DNA of 64,000 nucleotides from NCBI GenBank assembly GCA_016706685.1, contig JADJJE010000051.1:124001-188000 (forward strand), read 5' to 3'. The translations under genes were made by a program, and so were the position numbers. The stretch's first letter is position 1. Each line of letters starts with the position of its first letter. Below the pieces are notes generated by a model, which made no database searches, was not told where the DNA came from, and worked only from the letters and a program-made list of their open reading frames with translations. This document shows positions 57,124-64,000 of this stretch, piece by piece. The stretch comes from Sandaracinaceae bacterium. Its GTDB lineage: Bacteria; Myxococcota_A; Polyangia; Polyangiales; Houyiibacteriaceae.

Positions 57124-57984
57124 ATGATGGGGAAGCATGTTGTGATTGGCGCTCTCGTTGCCTTGGCACTCACAGCCTCGGGCTGTGGCGGCGGTGATGC
57201 GGACGCTCCTCCGCCCGGGGCCGCTGCCGGGGCGGCTCCCGCTGTGCCCGCGCCTCCTGCGCCACCGGCCGTCACTGTCGCGAGCTGCACCACGACCACC
57301 GCGGCGGGCACGCTGTGCGACGAGTTCAATCAAGCGCAGTACGCGAGCTTGGGCGCGGCAGGTGTCTTGGCCATCTGCACGCGCGAAGTCTCGAACGTGG
57401 TCCGCACCAACGTCCCCTGCTCGCCGTTCGATCAACTCGGGTCCTGCATCTTCCGAGACCACGTCATGTATGGCTACCGGGGCGGAGCCGCCCGTGAGAG
57501 CGACTACCGGGCGGTGTGCGGCACCATGACCGGTCGCTACATGGCGGGGGGGCAGATGGGTGAGCCTGGTCCCGACGCGGTTCATCCCGACGCGAACACC
57601 GCGCTGGCGGTGGACCAAGCGGTCCTCTATCTCTGCCCGGATGGATGCACCGCGACCCGCATCGCCCGTGTCGTGGATCTCCTGCCGGATGGGCGCGTGA
57701 CCGTGGAGGACCAGGGTGAGCGGGCCACTGTGACGCGCGATCGCATCTGGGTGGGCAGCTACACCGCTCTCCCCAACGGACTCGGCAACAACGAGGCCGA
57801 TGACTTTCCCACCATCACCGACGCACCACTCCCGGCAGGGACCGAGGTGTGGGCCAAGGACACCTGGTGGTATCGGGGTGTCGTCGTGGAAGACACCGGT
57901 GCTGACCGCCTGCGCGTCGATCTCTACGGCTACGTCAGCGGTCCTCAGGAAGTCACGCGCCGCAACGTTCGCCTTCATCGCTGA
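57124..57984 (+). CDS. predicted lipoprotein with Tudor/SH3-like C-terminus
   Basis: A 286-aa protein. GAGG lies before the ATG pair at 57124/57127. The signal ends in lipobox ASGC, followed by a Pro/Ala linker. The middle part has Cys pairs (LCDEFNQAQYASLG, CSPFDQLGSC). The C-terminal half is beta-rich, with two similar segments (ARVVDLLPDGRVTVEDQGERATVTRD and YRGVVVEDTGADRLRVDLYG in part) like Tudor/SH3 modules. No family recognised. It converges with the Nudix gene. Confidence 0.7.
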   Translation: MMGKHVVIGALVALALTASGCGGGDADAPPPGAAAGAAPAVPAPPAPPAVTVASCTTTTAAGTLCDEFNQAQYASLGAAGVLAICTREVSNVVRTNVPCSPFDQLGSCIFRDHVMYGYRGGAARESDYRAVCGTMTGRYMAGGQMGEPGPDAVHPDANTALAVDQAVLYLCPDGCTATRIARVVDLLPDGRVTVEDQGERATVTRDRIWVGSYTALPNGLGNNEADDFPTITDAPLPAGTEVWAKDTWWYRGVVVEDTGADRLRVDLYGYVSGPQEVTRRNVRLHR

Positions 57985-57996
57985 AGCCGCGACCTC

Positions 57997-58650
57997 TCAC
58001 CCCAGGATGTCGGCCCAGCGCAGCGTCCCAACGCGCGTCGGGGGAACCGGCGCGCCCACGGCCGCCGCGAACACCTCGAGCATGTCGTAGAGCACCTGCG
58101 CCGTGCCGCCGAACACCACGCGCGGCGCGCCGATGTCGAAGATAGGGCACACGTACTCCTGCCCGTTCAGGTCCCAGGGGATGCCCTCGATGAACGGCGC
58201 GTCGAGCCAGCGGTACAGGTCCAGCCGATGCACCGCGGCCACCTCCGCCGCGTTGGGCGTGAAGTCGTCGTGCGCCAAGAGCGCCACCGTGGGGTGCAGG
58301 CGGTAGTCCGACGTGTAGAGCGGGTAGCTCGAGAGCGTGCCCAGCACCCGTGGGTCCTCGATGCCGAGCTCCTCGCGGGCCTCGCGCAGGGCCGTGGCGG
58401 TCAGGTCCACGTCCGCACCATCCTTCCGACCACCTGGGAGCGAGATCTCGCCGGGGTGCTCCCGCATGGTGGTGGGGCGCTGCTGCAGGATCACGTCGGC
58501 CCGCTCGCCATGGAGGTGCAGCGGCACCAGCACGCCGGCGGGGAGGTGGTTGGTGCGCCCGGGCAGCGCGGGGAAGTGCACACGCTCGCGCCGCAGCAAG
58601 ACGTCTTCGATGGCCTGGGTGAGGCTGGGTCGCGCGGGTCTTGCAGGCAC
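57997..58650 (-). CDS. Nudix hydrolase, CoA-pyrophosphatase-like (NudL)
   Basis: A 217-aa protein. The CoA-Nudix motif RPTTMREHPGEISLPGG precedes the Nudix box, in which REAREELGI is exact and the preceding part GGRKDGADVDLTATAL follows the NudL variant. This points to CoA or acyl-CoA pyrophosphate hydrolysis to 4'-phosphopantetheine and 3',5'-ADP. It is cytoplasmic. It is divergent from the EVE gene, with 26 bp between starts. Confidence 0.9.
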   Translation of the reverse strand: MPARPARPSLTQAIEDVLLRRERVHFPALPGRTNHLPAGVLVPLHLHGERADVILQQRPTTMREHPGEISLPGGRKDGADVDLTATALREAREELGIEDPRVLGTLSSYPLYTSDYRLHPTVALLAHDDFTPNAAEVAAVHRLDLYRWLDAPFIEGIPWDLNGQEYVCPIFDIGAPRVVFGGTAQVLYDMLEVFAAAVGAPVPPTRVGTLRWADILG

Positions 58651-58676
58651 CTGACGGTTGTCTTACACCGGCGCGC

Positions 58677-59162
58677 ATGGCGAAGCGAGCGCGCGCGTAC
58701 TGGCTGATGAAGACCGAACCGGAGGCCTTCTCCATCGAGGACCTCGAGCGCAAGCAGCGCGAGGCCTGGGACGGGGTGCGCAACTACATGGCGCGCAACT
58801 ACATGCGCGACATGCAGAAGGGCGACCTGGTGCTCTTCTATCACAGCAACGCGGCGCCTCCGGGGGTGGCGGGCATCTCCGAGATCGTGGCCGAGGCCTA
58901 TGCGGACCCCACGCAGTTCGACCCGAAGAGCAAGTACTACGACCCCAAGAGCCCGCCCACGAACCCGCGCTGGTCGCTGGTGGACGTGGGCTTCATCGAG
59001 CGCTTCGCAGAGCTCCTGCCGCTGGACGTGCTGAAGGCGGAGCCCTCGCTGACCGACATGGTGGTCGTTCAGAAGGGCAGCCGCCTCAGTGTTCAGCCGG
59101 TGACGAAGGAGCAGTTCAAGACGGTGCTGGCGATGGCCAAGGCCAAGACCAAGGTCCGCTGA
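58677..59162 (+). CDS. EVE-domain protein
   Basis: A 161-aa PUA-like EVE protein, start ATG 58677. Family blocks are YWLMKTEPEAFSIEDL, WDGVRNYMARNYMRDM, GDLVLFYHSNAAPPGVAGI, ADPTQFDP and NPRWSLVDVGF. EVE domains bind modified bases in DNA or RNA. In defence systems they are fused to other modules, but here it is the stand-alone housekeeping type found in many proteobacteria. It converges with the AgmX-like gene, 12 bp apart. Confidence 0.93.
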   Translation: MAKRARAYWLMKTEPEAFSIEDLERKQREAWDGVRNYMARNYMRDMQKGDLVLFYHSNAAPPGVAGISEIVAEAYADPTQFDPKSKYYDPKSPPTNPRWSLVDVGFIERFAELLPLDVLKAEPSLTDMVVVQKGSRLSVQPVTKEQFKTVLAMAKAKTKVR

Positions 59163-59174
59163 GCGGGCCGCGCG

Positions 59175-60827
59175 TCAGTTGGTGGCCAGCATGAAGGGGT
59201 AGGTCACGGCGACCATGCCGCCGCCCTCGGGGGCCGGGAAGGTCCAGCGGCGCACCGCACTGGCGACGCAGCTGTCGACGCGGGCGGCGCCCAGGCTGGA
59301 GCCCGCCACGGTGGCGGCCGACACCGAGCCGGTGGGCCCAATCACGAAGCGTACGGAGACGGTGCCGCTGATGTCGGGCTGGCTGATCAGGCCCTGCTCG
59401 TAGCAGTGACGCACCTCACCGAGGCGGCGGCGCACCACGCGGCGGATCGCGTCGGCGGAGAGTGCGCTGGTGGACACCGTGGGAGGCAGCGGGCGAGCTT
59501 CGGGGCGACCTGGCTCGCGGGGGCCGAGCTCCCCGCCCGGCGTACCTTCGCCCGAGCCGCCCGTGCAGCGTGGCCCGCGGCAGTTGCCGTGCGTGCCGAT
59601 GCGGCCGGTGCCGATCAAGCCCGCCACCTGGCCATAGTTGCCGCCGCGCCCGGTGCCGGAGAGGCCCAGCCCGCCGAGGCCGAAGTTCTGGCCCGCTTGT
59701 GCGCCGGTCAGCGCGCCGAGCGCCGCCACATCACCCGAGCCCACGGCTTGGTCGGCGCCGAAGGGCGAGGTGGGCATGTTGAAGCTGTTGGCCAGCGCGG
59801 CCAGCGCGCCGATCGCACCTGCCGTCGCGGCGAGCTCACGCTGCGTGTCACGCGACACCTGCACGTCCTCGGGGTCGGCCTCCCCCGGGATCTCGAAGCG
59901 GTTGTCCGTGCGCTCCGCCGTCTCGTCGCCCATCTCGCCAGCCTCACCCGGCGCCGGCGCCGACTCCTCGCCGCTGCCGTCGTCCGACGTGGTCTCTTCG
60001 GGGACGGGGACCTCGGTCTCGGGCGGCGTGATGATGAACTGCGCGAGCCGCGAGTTGGGGTCCAGCACGTCGCTGTTCAGGCCCGCCACCGAGGGCGGCG
60101 AGAAGTACATGGCGCCCAGCAGCACGCCCACCATGGCCAGCACGCCCGCCGCGTAGGTGAGCGGCGCCCAGTCCCACGCGAGCCCGGCCGCCACCTTCTT
60201 GCCGGCGCGCACCGGCTTGGTCACGAAGGTGAAGCCCTTGTAGTGCATGGACACGGTGGCGCCCGCGGGCAGCACCAGCTGACGCGCGCCCGGCAGCTCC
60301 GCGCACGGCTCCAACATGATGCTCTCGATGGTGACGCGCTCGCCGTCGCGCAGCAGCTCACCCGTGGCGCCCTCGGGGAACACCAGGTGCGTGGCGCCGC
60401 CGCTCACCAGCGCGATGGGCATGCGCTGCGTGCCCAGCACCTCGGGCGAGATCAGGTAGTCCACCGTCTCGGTCTTGCTCTCGCTCTCGCCCACCCAGAA
60501 GCTGCGCGCGGGGCGCAGGTGGTCCACGTGCAGCACCGAGCGGCCCCACATCACCATCACCTCGAGGGCCTGGTCGGCGCTCTCCACCTCGTTGGCGTCC
60601 ACGGGCGGGCCGCTGGCCGCGATGCCGTACACCAGCTTCTCGGGGTCGACGCCGCGCAGGTCGAGCTCGGCCTCCGCGGCGCGCGCCTTGCCGCTGGGCG
60701 CGAACGGGTTCGGCAGCGAGGTCTTCGCGGCCTGGCCAAAGGGGTTGGCGCTCTTCGCGACGGGCGGCGGGGGCGCTGCGACGATGCGAGGGCGGGGAGG
60801 GGTGGTGGGCGTGGTGGGATTGGACAC
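59175..60827 (-). CDS. AgmX/PglI-type TonB-like protein
   Basis: A 550-aa protein from a GTG at 60827 with GGAG 8 bases upstream. A proline-rich start is followed by a domain with GAASGPPVD-like IAASGPPVDANEVESADQ and VMVMWGRSVLHVDHLRPARSF. A single membrane segment lies near residue 225 (PLTYAAGVLAMVGVLLGAMYF). A long acidic and then Gly-rich part follows. The C-terminal AgmX/PglI domain (IRRVVRRRLGEVRHCYEQGL, GTVSVRFVIGPTGSV, VASAVRRWTFP) is TonB-like. In myxobacteria such proteins are tied to gliding and envelope energy coupling. Confidence 0.9.
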   Translation of the reverse strand: MSNPTTPTTPPRPRIVAAPPPPVAKSANPFGQAAKTSLPNPFAPSGKARAAEAELDLRGVDPEKLVYGIAASGPPVDANEVESADQALEVMVMWGRSVLHVDHLRPARSFWVGESESKTETVDYLISPEVLGTQRMPIALVSGGATHLVFPEGATGELLRDGERVTIESIMLEPCAELPGARQLVLPAGATVSMHYKGFTFVTKPVRAGKKVAAGLAWDWAPLTYAAGVLAMVGVLLGAMYFSPPSVAGLNSDVLDPNSRLAQFIITPPETEVPVPEETTSDDGSGEESAPAPGEAGEMGDETAERTDNRFEIPGEADPEDVQVSRDTQRELAATAGAIGALAALANSFNMPTSPFGADQAVGSGDVAALGALTGAQAGQNFGLGGLGLSGTGRGGNYGQVAGLIGTGRIGTHGNCRGPRCTGGSGEGTPGGELGPREPGRPEARPLPPTVSTSALSADAIRRVVRRRLGEVRHCYEQGLISQPDISGTVSVRFVIGPTGSVSAATVAGSSLGAARVDSCVASAVRRWTFPAPEGGGMVAVTYPFMLATN

Positions 60828-61013
60828 GGTAGCTACTCCAGTCAGCCGTCTCCGGCGTTGGTGGACCAGCACGTCGTGGCTGATCCGTTCTGGGAGTTCT
60901 GACAGCGGCCCTCGCCCAAGGTTCCGCGTCACCGTGATTTGTTCCGCGAAGCGACCCCGTCGATAAGCGAGGAGGTGAGCAACTCCGAGTTCGATGGACC
61001 GACAAGGAGGCTC

Positions 61014-62054
61014 ATGGCACGCAAACGCCCCAGGCATGCGCAGGGCCCCGCATCTGGGCAGGGCCAGCCGCATGATGGTCTGATCCGCAGCGCGCTCGAG
61101 TCCCTCGACAACGTGCGCTCGGCGGTCGCAGCGGTGCTCCCCGCGAAGCTGTTGGCCCGTCTGGACCTGACGAGTCTGCGGCCTGCGCCCGCGCGCATCG
61201 TAGACACGTTGCTGCACGCACGGGAGAGCGATGCCCTGTGGGAGCTGCCCTTCCGTGGCCTCGACCAGTCGCTGTGGGTGCTCATCCCGGCCGAGGTACA
61301 GGCGAAGTCCGACGTGGACATGGCCCTGCGCACGCTGGGAGTGCAGGTCCGGCTCTGGGAGCAGCAGCGCCGGCTGGGCTTGCCGCTGACGGCCGTCGTC
61401 CCCCTCGTCATCAGCCACGGCGCGGACTGGCGCGCCCCCCGAACCATGCTCGAGCGCCTGAAGCTCCCGCCACACATCGAAGTGCTGGTGGCGCCCTTCA
61501 TCCCGACGAGCACGTACCTGGTCGAAGACCTCGCACGCTACTCGCCTGAGGAGCTCGCGGCGCGAACGGAACTCAGCGTCTCGCTCCGCGCGGCCTACTT
61601 CATGCTCCAACGGAGTCGTGCTGCATCGGCCCTCGAAGAGGAGCTCCTGCTGATCGCCGACGACCTCCGCGCCCTCTCGCAGAATCCCGCCTTCCACCAC
61701 TACCTCACCCTCCTCCTGCGCTACACTTTCCAGACCGCCAACGGTGACATGGACGCGGTGCACGCCCTTCTCCGCAGAACCCTCGATCCTTCCATGGAGA
61801 GCCAAATGGGAACCCTCGCCGAACAACTCATCCAACGCGGCCGCACCGAAGGAATCCGTGAGGGCCGCGCCGAGGGCATCCAGGAGGGTGTCCTGAACGG
61901 CCAACGCGAGGTGCTCGCGCGGCTGCTCGCGCTCAAGTTCGGCGTACTGCCCAGCGCTGCCCAGGAGCGCATCGCCTGCGCCACCCACGACCAACTCGCC
62001 GAGTACACCCTGCGCGTCCTGTCGGCCGAAACCCTCGACGCCGTCTTCGACTGA
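61014..62054 (+). CDS. Rpn/YhgA-like PD-(D/E)XK nuclease family protein
   Basis: A 346-aa protein. The ATG at 61014 is fixed by AAGGAGG three bases upstream. The YhgA/Rpn landmark is LIPAEVQAKSDVDMALRTLGV, with the Glu and Gln of the nuclease core, and PLVISHG follows. The C-terminal part has the usual EG repeats (RTEGIREGRAEGIQEG) and LARLLALKFGVLP. These proteins are called recombination-promoting nucleases or putative transposases. I find no terminal repeats around it. It is divergent from the AgmX-like gene. Confidence 0.88.
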   Translation: MARKRPRHAQGPASGQGQPHDGLIRSALESLDNVRSAVAAVLPAKLLARLDLTSLRPAPARIVDTLLHARESDALWELPFRGLDQSLWVLIPAEVQAKSDVDMALRTLGVQVRLWEQQRRLGLPLTAVVPLVISHGADWRAPRTMLERLKLPPHIEVLVAPFIPTSTYLVEDLARYSPEELAARTELSVSLRAAYFMLQRSRAASALEEELLLIADDLRALSQNPAFHHYLTLLLRYTFQTANGDMDAVHALLRRTLDPSMESQMGTLAEQLIQRGRTEGIREGRAEGIQEGVLNGQREVLARLLALKFGVLPSAAQERIACATHDQLAEYTLRVLSAETLDAVFD

Positions 62055-62135
62055 CCCCCGGCCTCCGGCCTCGAAGGATGCTTGGCCATCGCGCGCGAAA
62101 GCGTGCTGGAGAAGGATGGCCTCCGGGTCGAGGGA

Positions 62136-63047
62136 CTACTTCTCCGGAACCACCAAGCGCAGCTGTCGCTCGGCCACGCGAATGCGCACGCTCTGCCCCG
62201 ACGCGAACTCCACGCGATCGCTCTCGATGCCATCGGCGAAGAGGGTTCCGCCTTCGCCCATCTCGCTCAGCAGGTCGAGCGTCTGGCCCGCGCCCACCAC
62301 GCCGAAGTTCAGCGAGGTGCCCGTGGCCACGGACGGAAACGGCTCGCGCACGAACCACGCGAGGCTCGGCGTGGTGGGCTCGGGCAAGCCTTCCTTGATG
62401 CCGCGCTGCTCCGCGATGGAGCGCGCCCAGCCCGTGGCGCCCGTGCCCGTGGCGCAGATCAAGCCCGACGACGAGTGGCGCTCGCTCTTGCCGTCCACGG
62501 TGATCTGGTAGCGCGCCGACTGGTGCGTCTGGTGCCCCACGAAGATCTCGTTCAGCGCCAGCAGCCGCTGCCCATCCTCGCGCAGCGCTTCGGCCATGGT
62601 ACGCGGGCGAATCGCGAAGCTCCCCTCGCCGCTGGCCGCGAAGTCCAGCAGCGCCGCGGTGGCGTCGGGCGGGAAGCGGCACAGCACGCCGTCATAGGTG
62701 GCTGGGTCCGGGTTGATGCCGATGGCCAGCTGCCCGTCCAGGTACTTCGCCACGTTGGGCACGAGCCCGTCCTGGCCCACCATCATGATCACGTCGTCGG
62801 GCGCGAAGAGAAAGCGGTCCAGCTCGTCGCGGTCCACGCGCGCGTACTTTTGGTCCGACGGCAACGACCGCAGCACGGACGACAGCCCCGTGGTCACGCC
62901 CGCGTGGATGCGCTCGAGCGGCTCGATGGACTGCCCACGCGTGGACAAATAGAACTTGGCCTGCCCGTGTGTGCCGTGCCGCTCCAGCAGCAGCTCGAGC
63001 GGCGTCTTGCGAGTGACCACCACGATGCGCGCGACGCGTTTCGCCAT
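62136..63047 (-). CDS. divergent NAD-kinase-like protein
   Basis: A 303-aa protein of the ATP-NAD kinase/diacylglycerol-kinase fold. The signature GGDG is replaced by GQDG (residues 91-94, in IMMVGQDGLVPNVAKYL). Other family features remain: GINPDPATYDGVL, ALNEIFVGHQTHQSARYQI, and SSSGLICATGTGATGWARSI in place of the TPTGSTAY block. With both signatures changed it may use another substrate or be regulatory. It lies 4 bp downstream of the SPFH gene, so the two are probably co-transcribed. Confidence 0.85.
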   Translation of the reverse strand: MAKRVARIVVVTRKTPLELLLERHGTHGQAKFYLSTRGQSIEPLERIHAGVTTGLSSVLRSLPSDQKYARVDRDELDRFLFAPDDVIMMVGQDGLVPNVAKYLDGQLAIGINPDPATYDGVLCRFPPDATAALLDFAASGEGSFAIRPRTMAEALREDGQRLLALNEIFVGHQTHQSARYQITVDGKSERHSSSGLICATGTGATGWARSIAEQRGIKEGLPEPTTPSLAWFVREPFPSVATGTSLNFGVVGAGQTLDLLSEMGEGGTLFADGIESDRVEFASGQSVRIRVAERQLRLVVPEK

Positions 63048-63051
63048 CGGA

Positions 63052-64000
63052 CTAGGTCCCGCTGCGCTCCGTGGCGAGCTCCGTCACCAGCGTCTTCAAG
63101 AGGTCCGGCGTCAGGTTGAGGTGGTTGATCTTGTCGAGCTTCGCTGCGGCGGCCTGCAGGGCGAAGGCCGTGGACACGCGCTGCGGGGTCTTCTCCCAGA
63201 GCGCGATGCGCTCGGCCTCGCGCTGCTGCTCGATCTGGTTCCACAGCGTGCGCGCCTTCGTGTCGCCCTCGGCGCGCAGCAGCGTGTCGCGCGCGTAGGC
63301 GTCGGCGATGAGCTTGCTCTTCTCCACCTCGGTTTTGGCCAGCGTCATGCTGCGCCGCGTCTCGGCCTCGGCCGTGAGCTGCAGCCGCGCGAGATCCGCC
63401 TCCACGCGGGCCTTCTCGGTGGTGGCCACCTGCTGCACCTCTTGCAGCTGGTTGGCGCCGCGCTGCTCGATGAGCTGCTTCTTGCGCTTCTCGAGCTCGA
63501 GCTCGGTGGCCAGCTCGTTCTCCTTGATGGCGCGCTCCTTCTCCACGGCCAGGGCGCGGCGCGAGAACATGGCCTCGTCGGCCTTCTGCTGGAGCCCCTC
63601 GCGTGTGGGCGTCTGCAGCGCCTTCTCGAGCTCGGCGCTGGGCGCCACCCGCGACACCTGCACGGTCACGAGCGCCAGGCCCATGGCCGCCAGCTCGGCG
63701 TCGTTGCGCAGCGCGCTGTCGAGCGCGGCGCGAATGTGCTCGGAGCCCTTCTGCGCCACGTCCACCACGGGCGAGGCCGAAACGAACTTGCGCACGGGCT
63801 CGAGCGCCTTCTGCGACCACAGCGTGGCCAGGCGGTCGAGGGGCTGCTCCAGCCACGCGCCGGTCAGCAGCGAGATGGTGAAGTTCACGCGCTGCGCCGC
63901 GCGCGCGTGGTCGGTCACGCGGTAGGAGAGCGTGCACTGCACGTTCACCTCTTGGAAGTCCGCCGAGCGCTCGTTCAGCATGAACGTGGTCTCGCAGTCC
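63052..64000 (-). CDS. SPFH/Band 7 domain protein (5' end outside window)
   Basis: The frame is open to the window edge, so the N-terminus with any membrane anchor lies beyond it. The visible part starts in the SPFH domain (DFQEVNVQCTLSYRVTD) and runs into a long helical region rich in Ala, Glu and Lys (ELATELELEKRKKQLIEQ, KARVEADLARLQLTAEAETRR), typical of prohibitin or flotillin-like proteins that form large membrane rings. The end is QAAAAKLDKINHLNLTPDLLKTL. It is co-oriented with the NAD-kinase-like gene, 4 bp apart. Confidence 0.88.
   Translation of the reverse strand, partial: DCETTFMLNERSADFQEVNVQCTLSYRVTDHARAAQRVNFTISLLTGAWLEQPLDRLATLWSQKALEPVRKFVSASPVVDVAQKGSEHIRAALDSALRNDAELAAMGLALVTVQVSRVAPSAELEKALQTPTREGLQQKADEAMFSRRALAVEKERAIKENELATELELEKRKKQLIEQRGANQLQEVQQVATTEKARVEADLARLQLTAEAETRRSMTLAKTEVEKSKLIADAYARDTLLRAEGDTKARTLWNQIEQQREAERIALWEKTPQRVSTAFALQAAAAKLDKINHLNLTPDLLKTLVTELATERSGT

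Noticed and set aside
58677..59162. EVE-domain gene as part of a defence system
   Set aside because: It has no nuclease, McrB-like or methyltransferase partner nearby, and has the length of the solitary housekeeping type.
61014..62054. Rpn/YhgA-like gene as part of an insertion sequence
   Set aside because: No terminal inverted repeats or target duplication were seen around it, and the family is often stand-alone.

Overview
The window is GC-rich DNA, with codons strongly favouring G or C in the third position. Its gene content points to a myxobacterium (Myxococcota, Polyangia/Sandaracinus-like). The clues are many secreted lipoproteins, C-terminal tails of the MYXO-CTERM type (Cys-rich motif, membrane segment, Arg cluster), NIDO and metal-binding Cys-rich surface proteins, an AgmX/PglI-type TonB-like protein, an FHA-GAF-sigma54 activator, and the SpoVR/YeaH/PrkA stress trio. 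No tRNA, rRNA or CRISPR array was recognised. The genus assignment is inference.

Layout. 0-9 kb is mostly housekeeping: the C-terminal part of FtsK, YchF, an acyl-CoA dehydrogenase, a small lipoprotein, SpoVR with YeaH, and a DUF2279-like protein. The gaps here hold hexanucleotide-type tandem arrays (1161-1310, about 1593-1771, about 4150-4230). They also hold a 531-bp element (4234-4764) with perfect 18-bp ends and about 170-bp inverted arms.

9.6-20.8 kb is a tightly packed group 2 (ABC-transporter, Kdo-linked) capsule operon: kdsD, a small lipoprotein gene, kpsM, kpsT, kpsE, kpsD, kdsA, kdsC, kdsB, and one 1126-codon gene that fuses KpsC with KpsS. A good sigma70-like promoter lies at 9542-9569. 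The operon carries all of CMP-Kdo synthesis, linker assembly and export.

20.8-32.7 kb is the polymer-specific part. A minus-strand dTDP-sugar set (rfbB, rfbD, rfbA, rfbC) has an rfbD that lost about 220 internal codons. Upstream on the same strand are a sulfatase, a sulfotransferase and two glycosyltransferases. Divergent from these, on the plus strand, are a two-domain GT2 enzyme and another glycosyltransferase. The region suggests a sulfated capsule and looks laterally acquired.

32.7-53 kb is an envelope-protein region. It has a trypsin-like MYXO-CTERM protein whose catalytic Ser position is Asp, PrkA, a frameshifted Cys-rich gene, an outer-membrane barrel, several lipoproteins, a metallophosphoesterase and a sulfotransferase. 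A plus-strand run at 42.0-50.3 kb has a NIDO/Cys-rich MYXO-CTERM protein, a VWA lipoprotein, an FHA-GAF-sigma54 activator and two lipoproteins. 53-64 kb is a mix of small enzymes and hypotheticals (thioredoxin-like, SRPBCC, pectinacetylesterase-like, Nudix, EVE), an AgmX-like protein, an Rpn-type nuclease, a divergent NAD-kinase-like protein and a truncated SPFH protein.

The best candidates for something new are the KpsC-KpsS fusion in a self-sufficient capsule operon, the 531-bp inverted-repeat element, the broken rfbD in a sulfated-polysaccharide locus, the Ser-to-Asp pseudoprotease, and the NIDO/VWA/sigma54 surface cluster.
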